DNA of 64,000 nucleotides from an uncultured Bacilli bacterium (GTDB lineage: Bacteria; Bacillota_I; Bacilli_A; RF39; UBA660): NCBI GenBank assembly GCA_947632355.1, contig CANROY010000002.1, forward strand, positions 1 through 64,000, read 5' to 3'. Under the pieces are notes generated by a model. The model saw nothing but the letters and a program-made list of their open reading frames with translations, did no database searches and was not told the origin of the DNA. Positions within the stretch are counted from its first letter, which is position 1, and each line of letters starts with the position of its first letter. A program made the position numbers and the translations under genes. Shown one piece after another: positions 43,637 to 52,502 of the stretch.

Positions 43637-45783
43637 AAACAGAAGAAGTGAAATTTGAAGATTTAATAGAAAAACTAAAAAATAATTTTTCAGAAAGTGA
43701 TTTAAGAGACATCAAGAAAGCCTATGACTTTGCCTATGAAAAACATAAAGGAATGGTTCGTTTAACCAAGGAACCTTATATTACGCATCCTTTAAATGTG
43801 GCTCTTATTTTAAGTGATTTAAACGTTGATAAAGTCACGATTATGGGGGCTTTACTACACGAAGTAATCAATAACGCTGAAACAACGGAAGAAGAAATTG
43901 AAAAAGCTTTTGGAACAGAAATCTTATCGATTGTAAAAAGTGTAAGTACGATTAATCGTTTGGAATTACCAGATGATAAAGAATCGAGTGCTATCTATTT
44001 AAGAAAAGTACTTGTTGGTCTTGCAGAAGATGTACGTGTTTTATTTATTAAACTTGCCGACCGATTACACAATATGCGTACCATTTGGGCAGTCAATCCA
44101 GAAAAGCAAAAGAAAAAAGCGAGTGAAACCGTAAACGTTTTAATTCCGATCGCCCATCGTTTAGGTATTTATTCGATTAAAAGTGAACTAGAAGATTTAT
44201 GTTTAAAGTATTTAAAACCTGAAGTTTATGAAGATATTTTAAAACAATTGGATGCAACAATACCAGAACTAGAAGAAGTCTTAGAAGCGATGCAAGATAG
44301 TATTTCCACCATCTTAATGGAAAATGGTATTAAGTTTCAAATTAAAAGTCGTGTAAAAAGTGTCTATAGTATTTATAAAAAGTTGAGTAAGGGCAAAAAA
44401 TGGAATGAAATCTATGACATTTTAGCTTTACGTGTTATTGTGGAAAAAGAAAGTGATTGCTACTTAACGATTGGTTTAATCCATTCGAAATTCCATCCAC
44501 TACCAAAACGTTTTAAAGACTATATTGCGATGCCAAAAGAAAATATGTACCAAAGTTTACATACTGGTGTCTTTGGTATTGATGGCAAAATATTTGAAAT
44601 CCAAGTAAGAACACACGAAATGGATGAAATCGCCGAAAAAGGAATTGCTTCTCACTGGTCTTATAAAGAGCAAGGTACAAGAAAGATTCAAAATATGATG
44701 GAACAAAAACTAGAAATCTTTCGTAATATGATTGATTCTTATAAAGAAACGACGAGTGATATCGACTTTGCTGCTAATGTTAATGCTGATATTTTAGGTG
44801 ATTTGATTTATGTGTTTACGCCACGTGGAGATGTTGTAGAACTACCAAAAGGTTCAACACCAGTTGATTTTGCTTATCGTATTCACTCTAAAGTGGGAGA
44901 TACTACTGTTGGGGCTATCGTTAATGATGAAATCGTTCCATTATCTTATGAACTACAAGATAACGATGTTATAAAAATTAATACGAATAAAAATTCAACA
45001 CCAAGTAAAGAATGGTTAGATTTTGTAAAAACTACTGCAGCCAAGAGTAAAATTAAGTCTTACTTTAGTAAACAAGACCGTACCGATTATATAGAAAATG
45101 GTAAAAATATTTTAGAAAGAGAATTAAGAAAACAAAAACTTAGTTTTAGTGATGTCTTTAGTGAAGAAAAACTTTCTAAGATTTTAAAAGACTTAAAAAT
45201 GCAAGAAATGGAAGATATCTATTTAGCCATTGGGTCTTTCCGCTACACGGCTGGCTATATTATTAAACTTTCTACGGAAGAAAAACATAACGTTACAGAT
45301 GCTTTAATTGAAAAAGTAAGTAATAAAAATAGAACATTCCCTAAAAACAACAATAAAAATGACATTGTGGTTGGAGAATATAGCGACATTTTAGTAACCC
45401 TTGCCAAGTGTTGTAAACCGGTAAAAGGGGATAATATCATTGGTTATATTACTAAAGGTGAAGGGATTACCGTTCATCGTGCAGATTGTCCAAATATCCT
45501 AGAAAAAGAAGAACGTACCATTTCTGTTTCTTGGAGCGATAATAACGAAAATGAATACTTTACAGATATTTATATTGAAACTTTGAATGACAAAAACTAT
45601 GTAAGTGAACTTATTAATAAGGCATCTACTAAGAATATTAATGTTGTTTCATTAACAACGAATGATACAAATGATAACACCATGTATAATTTAACCATTA
45701 AAGTAAAGAATGCGACCGAATTAAATGATTTTTTAGATAGTTTGTATACGTTATCTTTTGTTAAGAAAGCAGGTAAGAAATAA
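43633..45783 (+). CDS. rel: RelA/SpoT-family (p)ppGpp synthetase with altered hydrolase site
   Basis: 716 residues with the full long-RSH layout. The HD hydrolase domain (about 20-180) keeps THPLNVA and ADRLHNMRT, but the central motif, usually HDVVED, reads HEVINN (His76-Glu77, Asn80-Asn81). This replaces a metal-binding Asp and the catalytic Glu-Asp pair. The synthetase domain (about 230-345) has KLSKGKKWNEIYDILALR, FHPLPKRFKDYIAMPK with the RFKD loop of bifunctional enzymes, and NMYQSLHT. TGS (VYVFTPRGDVVELPKG-type, near 400), a zinc-finger-like CCKPVKGD and an ACT domain follow. Likely a synthetase with weak or no hydrolase. Confidence 0.94.
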   Translation: MKTEEVKFEDLIEKLKNNFSESDLRDIKKAYDFAYEKHKGMVRLTKEPYITHPLNVALILSDLNVDKVTIMGALLHEVINNAETTEEEIEKAFGTEILSIVKSVSTINRLELPDDKESSAIYLRKVLVGLAEDVRVLFIKLADRLHNMRTIWAVNPEKQKKKASETVNVLIPIAHRLGIYSIKSELEDLCLKYLKPEVYEDILKQLDATIPELEEVLEAMQDSISTILMENGIKFQIKSRVKSVYSIYKKLSKGKKWNEIYDILALRVIVEKESDCYLTIGLIHSKFHPLPKRFKDYIAMPKENMYQSLHTGVFGIDGKIFEIQVRTHEMDEIAEKGIASHWSYKEQGTRKIQNMMEQKLEIFRNMIDSYKETTSDIDFAANVNADILGDLIYVFTPRGDVVELPKGSTPVDFAYRIHSKVGDTTVGAIVNDEIVPLSYELQDNDVIKINTNKNSTPSKEWLDFVKTTAAKSKIKSYFSKQDRTDYIENGKNILERELRKQKLSFSDVFSEEKLSKILKDLKMQEMEDIYLAIGSFRYTAGYIIKLSTEEKHNVTDALIEKVSNKNRTFPKNNNKNDIVVGEYSDILVTLAKCCKPVKGDNIIGYITKGEGITVHRADCPNILEKEERTISVSWSDNNENEYFTDIYIETLNDKNYVSELINKASTKNINVVSLTTNDTNDNTMYNLTIKVKNATELNDFLDSLYTLSFVKKAGKK

Positions 45784-46223
45784 TGCGTGTTTTAATACAA
45801 AGAAGTAAGGAAAGTCGTGTTTGTGTTCAAGATGAAGTTATCTCTTCTATTTCGAGTGGTCTTGTAGTATTTGTAGGATTTACGGAAGGCGATACTTTTG
45901 AAGATATTACTTATATGGTAAAAAAAATATTAAATTTGCGTATCTTTGATGATGAAAAAGGTATTATGAATAAAAGTATTTTAGAAGTAGGAGGAGAAAT
46001 TCTATCCATCAGTCAATTTACGTTATATGCGGATACCAAAAAAGGAAATCGTCCTTCCTATATAAGAGCGATGAATGGGGCAAGTGCCATAAAATTGTAT
46101 GATGCTTTTAACGAAGAATTAAGCAAATATATTGGTATACAAACCGGTATTTTTGGTGCGGATATGCAAGTGAATATTTTAAATGATGGACCGATTACGA
46201 TTTGGTTGGATTCAAAAGAATAA
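45783..46223 (+). CDS. dtd: D-aminoacyl-tRNA deacylase
   Basis: 146 residues, normal length. It removes D-amino acids from mischarged tRNAs. The motifs SQFTLYADTKKGNRPSY and NDGPITIWLDS are diagnostic. It overlaps rel by one base (TAATG), the standard rel-dtd order of Firmicutes. Confidence 0.97.
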   Translation: MRVLIQRSKESRVCVQDEVISSISSGLVVFVGFTEGDTFEDITYMVKKILNLRIFDDEKGIMNKSILEVGGEILSISQFTLYADTKKGNRPSYIRAMNGASAIKLYDAFNEELSKYIGIQTGIFGADMQVNILNDGPITIWLDSKE

Positions 46224-46245
46224 AAATTGTTAAAAGGAGTATAGA

Positions 46246-46956
46246 ATGAAAAATATCGTGTATTCTTGGAGAAAAGAAGCCTATTTAAACATTTCCAAAA
46301 CAATAGAAATAATCGATAAATTTTCTATAAAGCATATTTATCAATTATTTCATGATGATTATTTTTTAAATCCAGATGATGCGTTTTTAAAGAAAATGCA
46401 AGAATTAGGTATCACTGTTTATCATTTATGTGGGGAAAGAATATGGGGTGCAGAAGAACACGCTGTTGGACTCATCCAAGAAATAAATAAAATTTTAACC
46501 TATAATCAAAAGAATACAATACCAATTCAAGGAATTGTTTTTGATGTAGAAACTTACGCCGGTAATAGAGAAAACTTTGATTTTCAAAAATATCTTCAAA
46601 ATATGATAACGGCTTATCATTATGCTCATAAAAATAATCTATACGTTGTTGTTGCTATTCCCATATGGTTTGATAAAATTAATATTTCATATTTAGAAAG
46701 TTTAATCAAGAATGCATGTGATGAAATCTCTCTTATGAACTATACAAATAATAAAACTTTAGAACATATGGAAAATGAAATAAAATTTGCCCAAAAATAT
46801 CATAAAAATATCAATACCATTTATCAAGTAGAGTTTGATCGAGAAAATACCTTTTCTTCTTTTGAAGAAATAGACAAAGATTTTAATAAACTATATGAAT
46901 TTTACAAATACGATAAATTAAAAAAAGCCTATCATCATTTAGCAGATATGTGTTGA
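46246..46956 (+). CDS. Putative TIM-barrel protein, glycosidase-like
   Basis: 236 residues, no signal peptide. Alternating strands and helices with IQGIVFDVETYAG (about 103-115), then YVVVAIPIW and ISLMNYTN, recall the barrel strands of GH18/GH25-like hydrolases, where Asp and Glu in D-x-E are catalytic. The fold call is by pattern only, and the lack of a signal peptide argues against a secreted wall hydrolase. SD AAAGGAG precedes the start; it follows dtd by 22 bases. Confidence 0.55.
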   Translation: MKNIVYSWRKEAYLNISKTIEIIDKFSIKHIYQLFHDDYFLNPDDAFLKKMQELGITVYHLCGERIWGAEEHAVGLIQEINKILTYNQKNTIPIQGIVFDVETYAGNRENFDFQKYLQNMITAYHYAHKNNLYVVVAIPIWFDKINISYLESLIKNACDEISLMNYTNNKTLEHMENEIKFAQKYHKNINTIYQVEFDRENTFSSFEEIDKDFNKLYEFYKYDKLKKAYHHLADMC

Positions 46957-46988
46957 ATAGTTTTCACTTTTTTCTATGATGATAAGTT

Positions 46989-47017
46989 TTGTCAAAGAGG
47001 AAAAGTTATGATACAAT
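46989..47017 (+). promoter_or_regulatory. Promoter
   Basis: TTGTCA (46989-46994), 17 bases, TACAAT (47012-47017) with TG at 47009-47010. Confidence 0.7.
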
Positions 47018-47071
47018 TTTCTTAATAAAGGAATAGGTTTTTCAATTTAAAAAGGTTGGGGGAAAAGGAAG

Positions 47072-47917
47072 ATGGAAAATAAAAAATACTATAGTCATAA
47101 ACATTTAGAACTTATAAAGAAATATCAAGAAGAAGGCAGGTATGAAAAAGCCTTACAAGAGGCTGAACTTTATTTAAAAAATTATCCTGATGAACCATTG
47201 GGGCTACTTTATTATACAAATTTATTAATCAAATTAAATTTGTTAGAAGAAGCTGAAAAAATTTTAGAGTATATTCCAAAAACACAAAAATTTACGATTT
47301 TAGATAAAGAAAACTATTATGGTACTATGATAAGACTCTTAGGTGCACAAAAAAGATATCAAGAGGCTTATGACTTATTTATCGAACAAGATGTAGAAAA
47401 TTTTCAAAAACAATCAACAAAAGTAGGAGACAAAATTTTCTTGTGTCGAAAGTTGGGACTTCCTATTGATAAATCGAAGTGTGGTAAATCTTACTATTTA
47501 CATCAACTTTATGATTATAGCGAAGAAAATTTTTTCAAACATGTCAAAAAACATTTTTATGTTTCCAGCAAAGATACTGCCAAGTTTTACAAAGATTTTC
47601 CTTTTCAAGAAATCTATCCCATTATAAAAGAATTACTTCCAACTGAGCATTTTGTATTACATACGCTTAACAATCGATATGCATTATTTCGTTATGATAA
47701 TTGTGGTTATTGTGATGAAGGCCCAACCAATTATTTTTGCGTTGTCTTTATTGAAGATACAAATTCTATTATTACTATGTATCCACAAATGCCGGAAGAA
47801 TACATTGGTTATACCGATTTAAATTACTTAAAAGAAGAACAAGAAGAACCTACTTTAAAACAAGTGAAACGTTTAAGTCAAATTGAAAAATTTAATCAAA
47901 AGTATAAGATGAATTAA
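47072..47917 (+). CDS. TPR-containing protein with unknown C-terminal domain
   Basis: 281 residues. Residues 10-110 form about three TPR-like helix pairs (YEKALQEAELYLKNYPDEP, LLEEAEKILEYIP, YQEAYDLF). The C-terminal half (about 155-255) is beta-rich with YDNCGYCDEGPTNYFCVVF and several Cys and Tyr. No family known to me; the N-terminal repeats suggest protein binding. It is cytoplasmic, with its own promoter. Confidence 0.72.
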   Translation: MENKKYYSHKHLELIKKYQEEGRYEKALQEAELYLKNYPDEPLGLLYYTNLLIKLNLLEEAEKILEYIPKTQKFTILDKENYYGTMIRLLGAQKRYQEAYDLFIEQDVENFQKQSTKVGDKIFLCRKLGLPIDKSKCGKSYYLHQLYDYSEENFFKHVKKHFYVSSKDTAKFYKDFPFQEIYPIIKELLPTEHFVLHTLNNRYALFRYDNCGYCDEGPTNYFCVVFIEDTNSIITMYPQMPEEYIGYTDLNYLKEEQEEPTLKQVKRLSQIEKFNQKYKMN

Positions 47918-47972
47918 GATTAAATTAGATTATAATATGGATAATTTAACATTTTATAGGAGGAAAAAGAAT

Positions 47973-48416
47973 ATGATAAGAAAAGTACAATCGAATAAGA
48001 TACATACTGAAAAAATTACAAATGAACCATTTGATGATATCATAGGTCATAGCAATGGTGAAAGAAAATATTTTACAGTTGAGAATAATGATATTATCTA
48101 TAAAAGATTAAAAGCAGAAACTAATTTAATCCATTTACCTTATTTAGGCCCTTGTGTGGATTTTGGTGTAGGAGATGTTTGTATTGAAGAAAGTGTTCTA
48201 GATGATAAAGAAGTTTTTAAATTTTATGTAATTGATAGAGCAGACAAAGATTATTACCAAGAATTTGATAATATAAAAGACGCCATACAACGTTTAGTTG
48301 ATTTCTATACTGAAGTAAAAGATACATCTGACCCTGAAAAAGTGAAAGCCATTTTTATGGAAACATTGAATTTAACCGAAAATCAAGAACTAAGTTTAAC
48401 TAAAAAAAGTAATTAA
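47973..48416 (+). CDS. Unknown small protein
   Basis: 147 residues from ATG 47973, chosen because TAGGAGGA (47957-47964) precedes it; an in-frame ATG at 47937 overlaps a TATAAT-like element. Acidic, mixed alpha/beta, with YLGPCVDFGVGDVCIEESVL, which may form a beta sheet. No motif recognised. It may be transcribed with the TPR gene 55 bases upstream. Confidence 0.6.
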   Translation: MIRKVQSNKIHTEKITNEPFDDIIGHSNGERKYFTVENNDIIYKRLKAETNLIHLPYLGPCVDFGVGDVCIEESVLDDKEVFKFYVIDRADKDYYQEFDNIKDAIQRLVDFYTEVKDTSDPEKVKAIFMETLNLTENQELSLTKKSN

Positions 48417-48497
48417 AATCAGAATATAAGATGTATCAAATAGAGATTAAAATTCTTTTAGAAGAATTTCTTCTCTGTTTTTTGATGCAAATTTTAA

Positions 48498-48524
48498 GTG
48501 CTAAACGATATAGCACCTTTTTTG
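48498..48524 (+). terminator. Intrinsic terminator
   Basis: Stem GTGCTA (48498-48503), 7-base loop, TAGCAC (48511-48516), then CTTTTTT. A further A/T hairpin (AAATTCTT with AAGAATTT near 48452) lies upstream. Confidence 0.75.
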
Positions 48525-48532
48525 TACTTTTG

Positions 48533-48541
48533 TGCTATAAT
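48533..48541 (+). promoter_or_regulatory. Extended -10 promoter of murE
   Basis: TGCTATAAT at 48533-48541, the same nonamer as at 1114 and 24600; 18 bases before the murE start. Confidence 0.7.
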
Positions 48542-48559
48542 ACTAGTAGGTGAAGATAC

Positions 48560-49921
48560 ATGGATTTAAAAACTGATTCGAGAAAAGTACAACCTGGAGA
48601 TACGTTTATTGCTATACGTAATGTGGCAAGAGATGGTCACGACTATATTTTAAATGCAATTGAAAACGGAGCAACAAAAATTATTTGCGAGGAAGGCTCA
48701 TACCCCGTAGAAACAGAAATTGTCAAAGACACAAGAGACTATTTAAATGAATACTTATATCAAAATGTTTATCCTAAAATTAGTGATATGAATTTGATTG
48801 GTGTAACAGGAACCAATGGCAAAACAACGACTTGCTTTTTAGTGTACCAAATGCTTCAAAAACTAGGAAAAACTCCTGCCTATATTGGAACAATTGGTTT
48901 CTATTACAAAGATACAAAAAAAGTACTTAATAATACCACTCCTGACGTTGATTTATTATATGAAATGCTTCTAGAAGCCAAAGAGGCCGGCTGTGATAGT
49001 GTTGTGATGGAAGTAAGTAGTCATGCTCTAGATAAAAATAGAGTGTATGGTTTAGCTTTTGACGAAGTTGCATTTACCAATTTAACCCAAGATCATTTAG
49101 ATTATCATATCACGATGGAAAATTACTGTAATGCCAAAAAACAATTATTTTTAAAAACGAGAAAAGAAAAAATTGCTATTCTAAATGGAGATGACGCATA
49201 TTCTAAAGAATTTATACTTCCCGAAAATCATACGATCTTAATTGGAACTGATACTACATTTGATGTTGTGATTCAAGATTTAGAGTTTAGTCATACCAAA
49301 ACAAATATCAAATTTTCTTATCAAGGAAAAACGTATGAAACATCCATTAAAATGGTCGGAAGATACAACGTTTATAATTACTTAACCGCTGTATTCTTAG
49401 TGCACAAAATGGGATTTTCTTTAGAAAGTATTTTAAGTTTAAGTGAGAACTTAGAAACTCCAAGTGGTAGAATGGAAAAACTTGAGTATGGTTCTAATAG
49501 TATCTTTATTGATTATGCCCATACGCCAGATGCTGTAGAAAATGTCTTAAAAAGCGCTTTAGAATACAAAAAAGGAAGAATTATTACGATTATTGGTTGT
49601 GGAGGAGACCGAGATCGTACCAAAAGACCGATTATGGGACATATTGCAGAAGAAAATTCGGATTTTGTGATTTTTACCAATGATAATCCAAGAACCGAAG
49701 ATGAAAAACAAATTATGGAAGATATTTTAAGTGGTGTTCAAAAAGATAATCACGAAGTACTTTATAATCGCAAAGAAGCCATAGAAAAAGGAATTTCGAT
49801 GTTACAAGAAAATGACCTTTTAATGATTTTGGGAAAAGGACACGAAGATTATCAAATTATTGGAACAGAAAAACAACATTTCAGCGACAAAGAAGTTGTT
49901 TTAGAATATATTAAAGATTAG
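48560..49921 (+). CDS. murE: UDP-MurNAc-tripeptide ligase MurE
   Basis: 453 residues. It adds the third amino acid to the peptidoglycan precursor UDP-MurNAc-L-Ala-D-Glu. Substrate-binding N-terminus TDSRKVQPGDTFIAI, ATP loop GVTGTNGKTTT near 80-90, EVSSHALDKNRV, and the C-terminal DNPRTED with DNPR at 375-378. DNPR is the motif of meso-diaminopimelate enzymes, whereas lysine enzymes carry other residues, so the wall is probably of the meso-DAP type. The gene stands alone, outside a division/wall cluster. Confidence 0.96.
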   Translation: MDLKTDSRKVQPGDTFIAIRNVARDGHDYILNAIENGATKIICEEGSYPVETEIVKDTRDYLNEYLYQNVYPKISDMNLIGVTGTNGKTTTCFLVYQMLQKLGKTPAYIGTIGFYYKDTKKVLNNTTPDVDLLYEMLLEAKEAGCDSVVMEVSSHALDKNRVYGLAFDEVAFTNLTQDHLDYHITMENYCNAKKQLFLKTRKEKIAILNGDDAYSKEFILPENHTILIGTDTTFDVVIQDLEFSHTKTNIKFSYQGKTYETSIKMVGRYNVYNYLTAVFLVHKMGFSLESILSLSENLETPSGRMEKLEYGSNSIFIDYAHTPDAVENVLKSALEYKKGRIITIIGCGGDRDRTKRPIMGHIAEENSDFVIFTNDNPRTEDEKQIMEDILSGVQKDNHEVLYNRKEAIEKGISMLQENDLLMILGKGHEDYQIIGTEKQHFSDKEVVLEYIKD

Positions 49922-49937
49922 AAGGAAGGCACTATAA

Positions 49938-50147
49938 ATGGAAAATAAAGAAGAAATGTTTTTAGATATGATTTTACCAAATTTTAAAGAAGGAACCGTA
50001 ACACAAGAGAACATTACGAAAACCTTTTTTGATTTAGAAGAAAGCAAGAAAACTTCTTGTTTATTAGAAGATGGTCCTAAAACTTGGGAAACAAGTATTT
50101 CAAATGATGAAGAAGAAAACTATACATTAAGTAAAAAAGTAAAGTAA
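49938..50147 (+). CDS. Small acidic unknown protein
   Basis: 69 residues, acidic, probably partly disordered in the C-terminal half. A GAAGGAAGG ribosome-binding site lies before the ATG, and the gene fits between murE and the ATPase gene with short gaps, so it is probably real and co-transcribed. No motif recognised. Confidence 0.55.
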   Translation: MENKEEMFLDMILPNFKEGTVTQENITKTFFDLEESKKTSCLLEDGPKTWETSISNDEEENYTLSKKVK

Positions 50148-50166
50148 TGCAAAAAGGAAGAATGAT

Positions 50167-50919
50167 ATGAATTTTGATAGTGATTTAATTGTAAAAAAAA
50201 TTTCTTTAAAAAGAGAAGAAGTACAAGATTTTAACAAATATCCATTTAATATTGAACTAGTGAAAAATTTTAAAGAATTAAATTTTAAATCACAAGTCAC
50301 TTTTTTTATCGGAGAAAATGGAGTAGGAAAATCTACATTCATTGAAGCGCTAGCAGTTGCTTTAGGTCTACCTAATGAAGGAGGAACCCAAAACTTCCTT
50401 TATAGTACAAAAAATACAACTTCTAATTTAGCAGATTATTTAAAAGTAGAAACGTTTCGTAAAGCCAAAACAAAATTTTTCTTACGTGCCGAAAGTTTTT
50501 ATAATTTTTCAACGGAAGTCCAAAGACTGGTAGAAGAAGATGGTTATGGGGCTTTGTATAGGTCTTATGGAGGTAATTTGCATCATTGTTCGCACGGAGA
50601 ATCTTTTATTCAGTTAGTAAAAAATCGTTTTACTGACCATGGTTTCTATATTTTAGATGAACCAGAAGCCGCTTTGTCTCCACAAGGGCAATTTACTTTG
50701 CTATGTTTAATTGATGAACTTGTAAAAGCAGGAAGCCAATTTATCATTGCTACGCATTCTCCTATACTGATTAGTTACCGAAATGGGATTATTCTGGATT
50801 TAAACAATAATTTTAAAGAAACAAACTATCAAGATACCGAAATCTACAACTTATATAAAATGTATTTAAATAATTATGAGAGTATGCAACATAAATTATT
50901 CGATGATGAAATAGAATAA
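50167..50919 (+). CDS. COG3910-type ABC-like ATPase
   Basis: 250 residues, soluble, a stand-alone ABC-class nucleotide-binding domain. Walker A GENGVGKST near 50, the signature-like SHGESFIQL where transporters have LSGGQ, Walker B FYILDEPEAALSP and switch FIIATHSP. This order marks the COG3910 predicted ATPases, related to RecF/SMC-type enzymes rather than transporters. The role of the family is not clear. SD AAAGGAAG precedes it. Confidence 0.88.
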   Translation: MNFDSDLIVKKISLKREEVQDFNKYPFNIELVKNFKELNFKSQVTFFIGENGVGKSTFIEALAVALGLPNEGGTQNFLYSTKNTTSNLADYLKVETFRKAKTKFFLRAESFYNFSTEVQRLVEEDGYGALYRSYGGNLHHCSHGESFIQLVKNRFTDHGFYILDEPEAALSPQGQFTLLCLIDELVKAGSQFIIATHSPILISYRNGIILDLNNNFKETNYQDTEIYNLYKMYLNNYESMQHKLFDDEIE

Positions 50920-50955
50920 GTTATAGATTCGTATAAATTTAGACAAAATATTTAG

Positions 50956-50984
50956 TTGACTTACCACTCAATTCGTAATAAAAT
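50956..50984 (+). promoter_or_regulatory. Promoter of the hisS-aspS T-box operon
   Basis: TTGACT (50956-50961), 17 bases, TAAAAT (50979-50984). Confidence 0.8.
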
Positions 50985-50990
50985 AAGACT

Positions 50991-51221
50991 ATATTAAATT
51001 TCTACGTTAAAGAAAAAGTAAAAAAATTAATTCTTTAAAAGAGAGGGCTAGAAAGCTGAAAATGCCTAAAGAACATTTTTTGAAAAGACACCTTTAGTAG
51101 TGCGTAGAACGCGAGTGATTCGTGATAAATAAATGAAGAGTACCTAGTAAAGTAAGGTGGCACCGCGGGAAAGTCTCGTCCTTACGATACTCGGTTTTTT
51201 TATGTTTAGGAGGAAAAAAAT
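50991..51221 (+). promoter_or_regulatory. T-box leader of hisS-aspS, overlapping GAC/CAC triplets
   Basis: This explains the roughly 300-base gap before hisS. T-box sequence AAGGTGGCACCGCGG at 51154-51168. Stem I is visible: AGTA followed by an A-rich strand and TTCTTTA, AGAGAGGGCTAG with GCTGAAAATGCC at the distal end, and the returning strand TAAAGAAC-ATTTTTT-GAAAA. The specifier loop then reads GACAC (51087-51091), containing GAC (Asp) and CAC (His) in overlapping registers. The operon encodes both HisRS and AspRS. Confidence 0.9.
51138..51201 (+). terminator. T-box regulated terminator
   Basis: GAGTA (51138-51142) plus GTAAGG (51152-51157) pair with CCTTAC (51180-51185) and TACTC (51188-51192), followed by T7 (51195-51201). 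The left arm includes the T-box, so antiterminator and terminator exclude each other. Confidence 0.75.
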
Positions 51222-52475
51222 ATGATAACAAAACCAAAAGGAACTTATGATGTACTCGATAAGGAGGCATTAAAACTACAAAAGATTAATCGTTTAATTG
51301 AGTATACTTGTGAATTTTATAACTACGATTATATTCGTACACCTATTTTTGAATCGCGTGAGTTATTTCATAGAACGGTTGGGGAAACAACGGATATCGT
51401 AACAAAAGAAACCTATGATTTTAAAGATCGAAGTGATAGAGAACTAACTCTTCGACCTGAGGGAACGGCAGGAGTCGTTCGTTCTTTCATTGAAAATAAG
51501 ATGTATGGCTCTAATATGCCTAGAAAACTTTACTATAATGGAACAATGTATCGTTATGAAAGACCAGGAAATGGTAGAAACCGAGAATTTACGCAATTTG
51601 GGGTAGAAGTGTTAGGAAGTAATGACCCTGCTATGGATGCAGAAGTTATTTCAATGCCCTATCACATGTTTTTAGAATTAGGGTTTAAAGACTTAAATGT
51701 TAAAATCAATAATCTAGGTTCTAAAGAAGATAGAGAAAAGTATAAAGTTGCGTTAAAGGAATACTTAAAACCCCATTTAAACGATTTATGTGAAGATTGT
51801 AAGAAAAGATATGAAACCAATCCTTTGCGTATTTTAGATTGTAAAGTGGATGGTGATTCCGAGATTTTAAAAAATGTTCCAAGTATTTTAGATTATCAAA
51901 GTGAAGAGTCTACGAGTCGTTTTAAAAAAGTACTAGAATATTTAAATTTCTTAGATGTCGATTATGAAGTCGATGAACATTTAGTACGTGGGCTAGACTA
52001 TTATGACTATACCGTTTTTGAAATTGTCAGTAGTGAAGAAGTACTAGGAGGAGCAAGTACCATTGCCGCAGGAGGAAGATATAACGATTTAGTAGAAACT
52101 TTAGGTGGGCCTTCTACACCTTGTATTGGATTTGCTTGTGGACTTGAACGTGTTATGCTTGCCATGGATGCCTTTGAAGAAACCAAAAAACGCCCAATCG
52201 ATTGCTATATTCTATACGTAAATGAAGAAGAAAAAATAAAAGCCCTTATGCTTGCTCAAGATTTACGTTTAAGTGGGGTTGCTGTTGATTATGATACAAC
52301 CGGAAGAAGTTTAAAAAGTCAATTTAAAGAAGCCGACCGAAATGGTGCTGAACTCTTAATTTTACTCAATAGCGAAGACTTACAGAAAGGTTTAATTACC
52401 GTAAAAGATAATGTAACCAAAGAAGAAGAAAAAGTCGATGAAAATGAAATCATTGATTACATCGTTTCAAGATAA
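51222..52475 (+). CDS. hisS: Histidyl-tRNA synthetase
   Basis: 417 residues, class II. Charges tRNA-His. KPKGTYDVLDKEA at the start, motif 2 in MYRYERPGNGRNREFTQFGVE, the histidine-binding LVRGLDYYDYTVFE and AAGGRYNDL, and motif 3 with GFACGLERVML. The C-terminal anticodon domain begins near CYILYV. AGGAGG (51208-51213) precedes the ATG. It is first in the operon hisS-aspS-gatCAB behind a T-box. Confidence 0.97.
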   Translation: MITKPKGTYDVLDKEALKLQKINRLIEYTCEFYNYDYIRTPIFESRELFHRTVGETTDIVTKETYDFKDRSDRELTLRPEGTAGVVRSFIENKMYGSNMPRKLYYNGTMYRYERPGNGRNREFTQFGVEVLGSNDPAMDAEVISMPYHMFLELGFKDLNVKINNLGSKEDREKYKVALKEYLKPHLNDLCEDCKKRYETNPLRILDCKVDGDSEILKNVPSILDYQSEESTSRFKKVLEYLNFLDVDYEVDEHLVRGLDYYDYTVFEIVSSEEVLGGASTIAAGGRYNDLVETLGGPSTPCIGFACGLERVMLAMDAFEETKKRPIDCYILYVNEEEKIKALMLAQDLRLSGVAVDYDTTGRSLKSQFKEADRNGAELLILLNSEDLQKGLITVKDNVTKEEEKVDENEIIDYIVSR

Positions 52476-52502
52476 ATAATAAAAAAGAAAGGATAGATAA
52501 AA

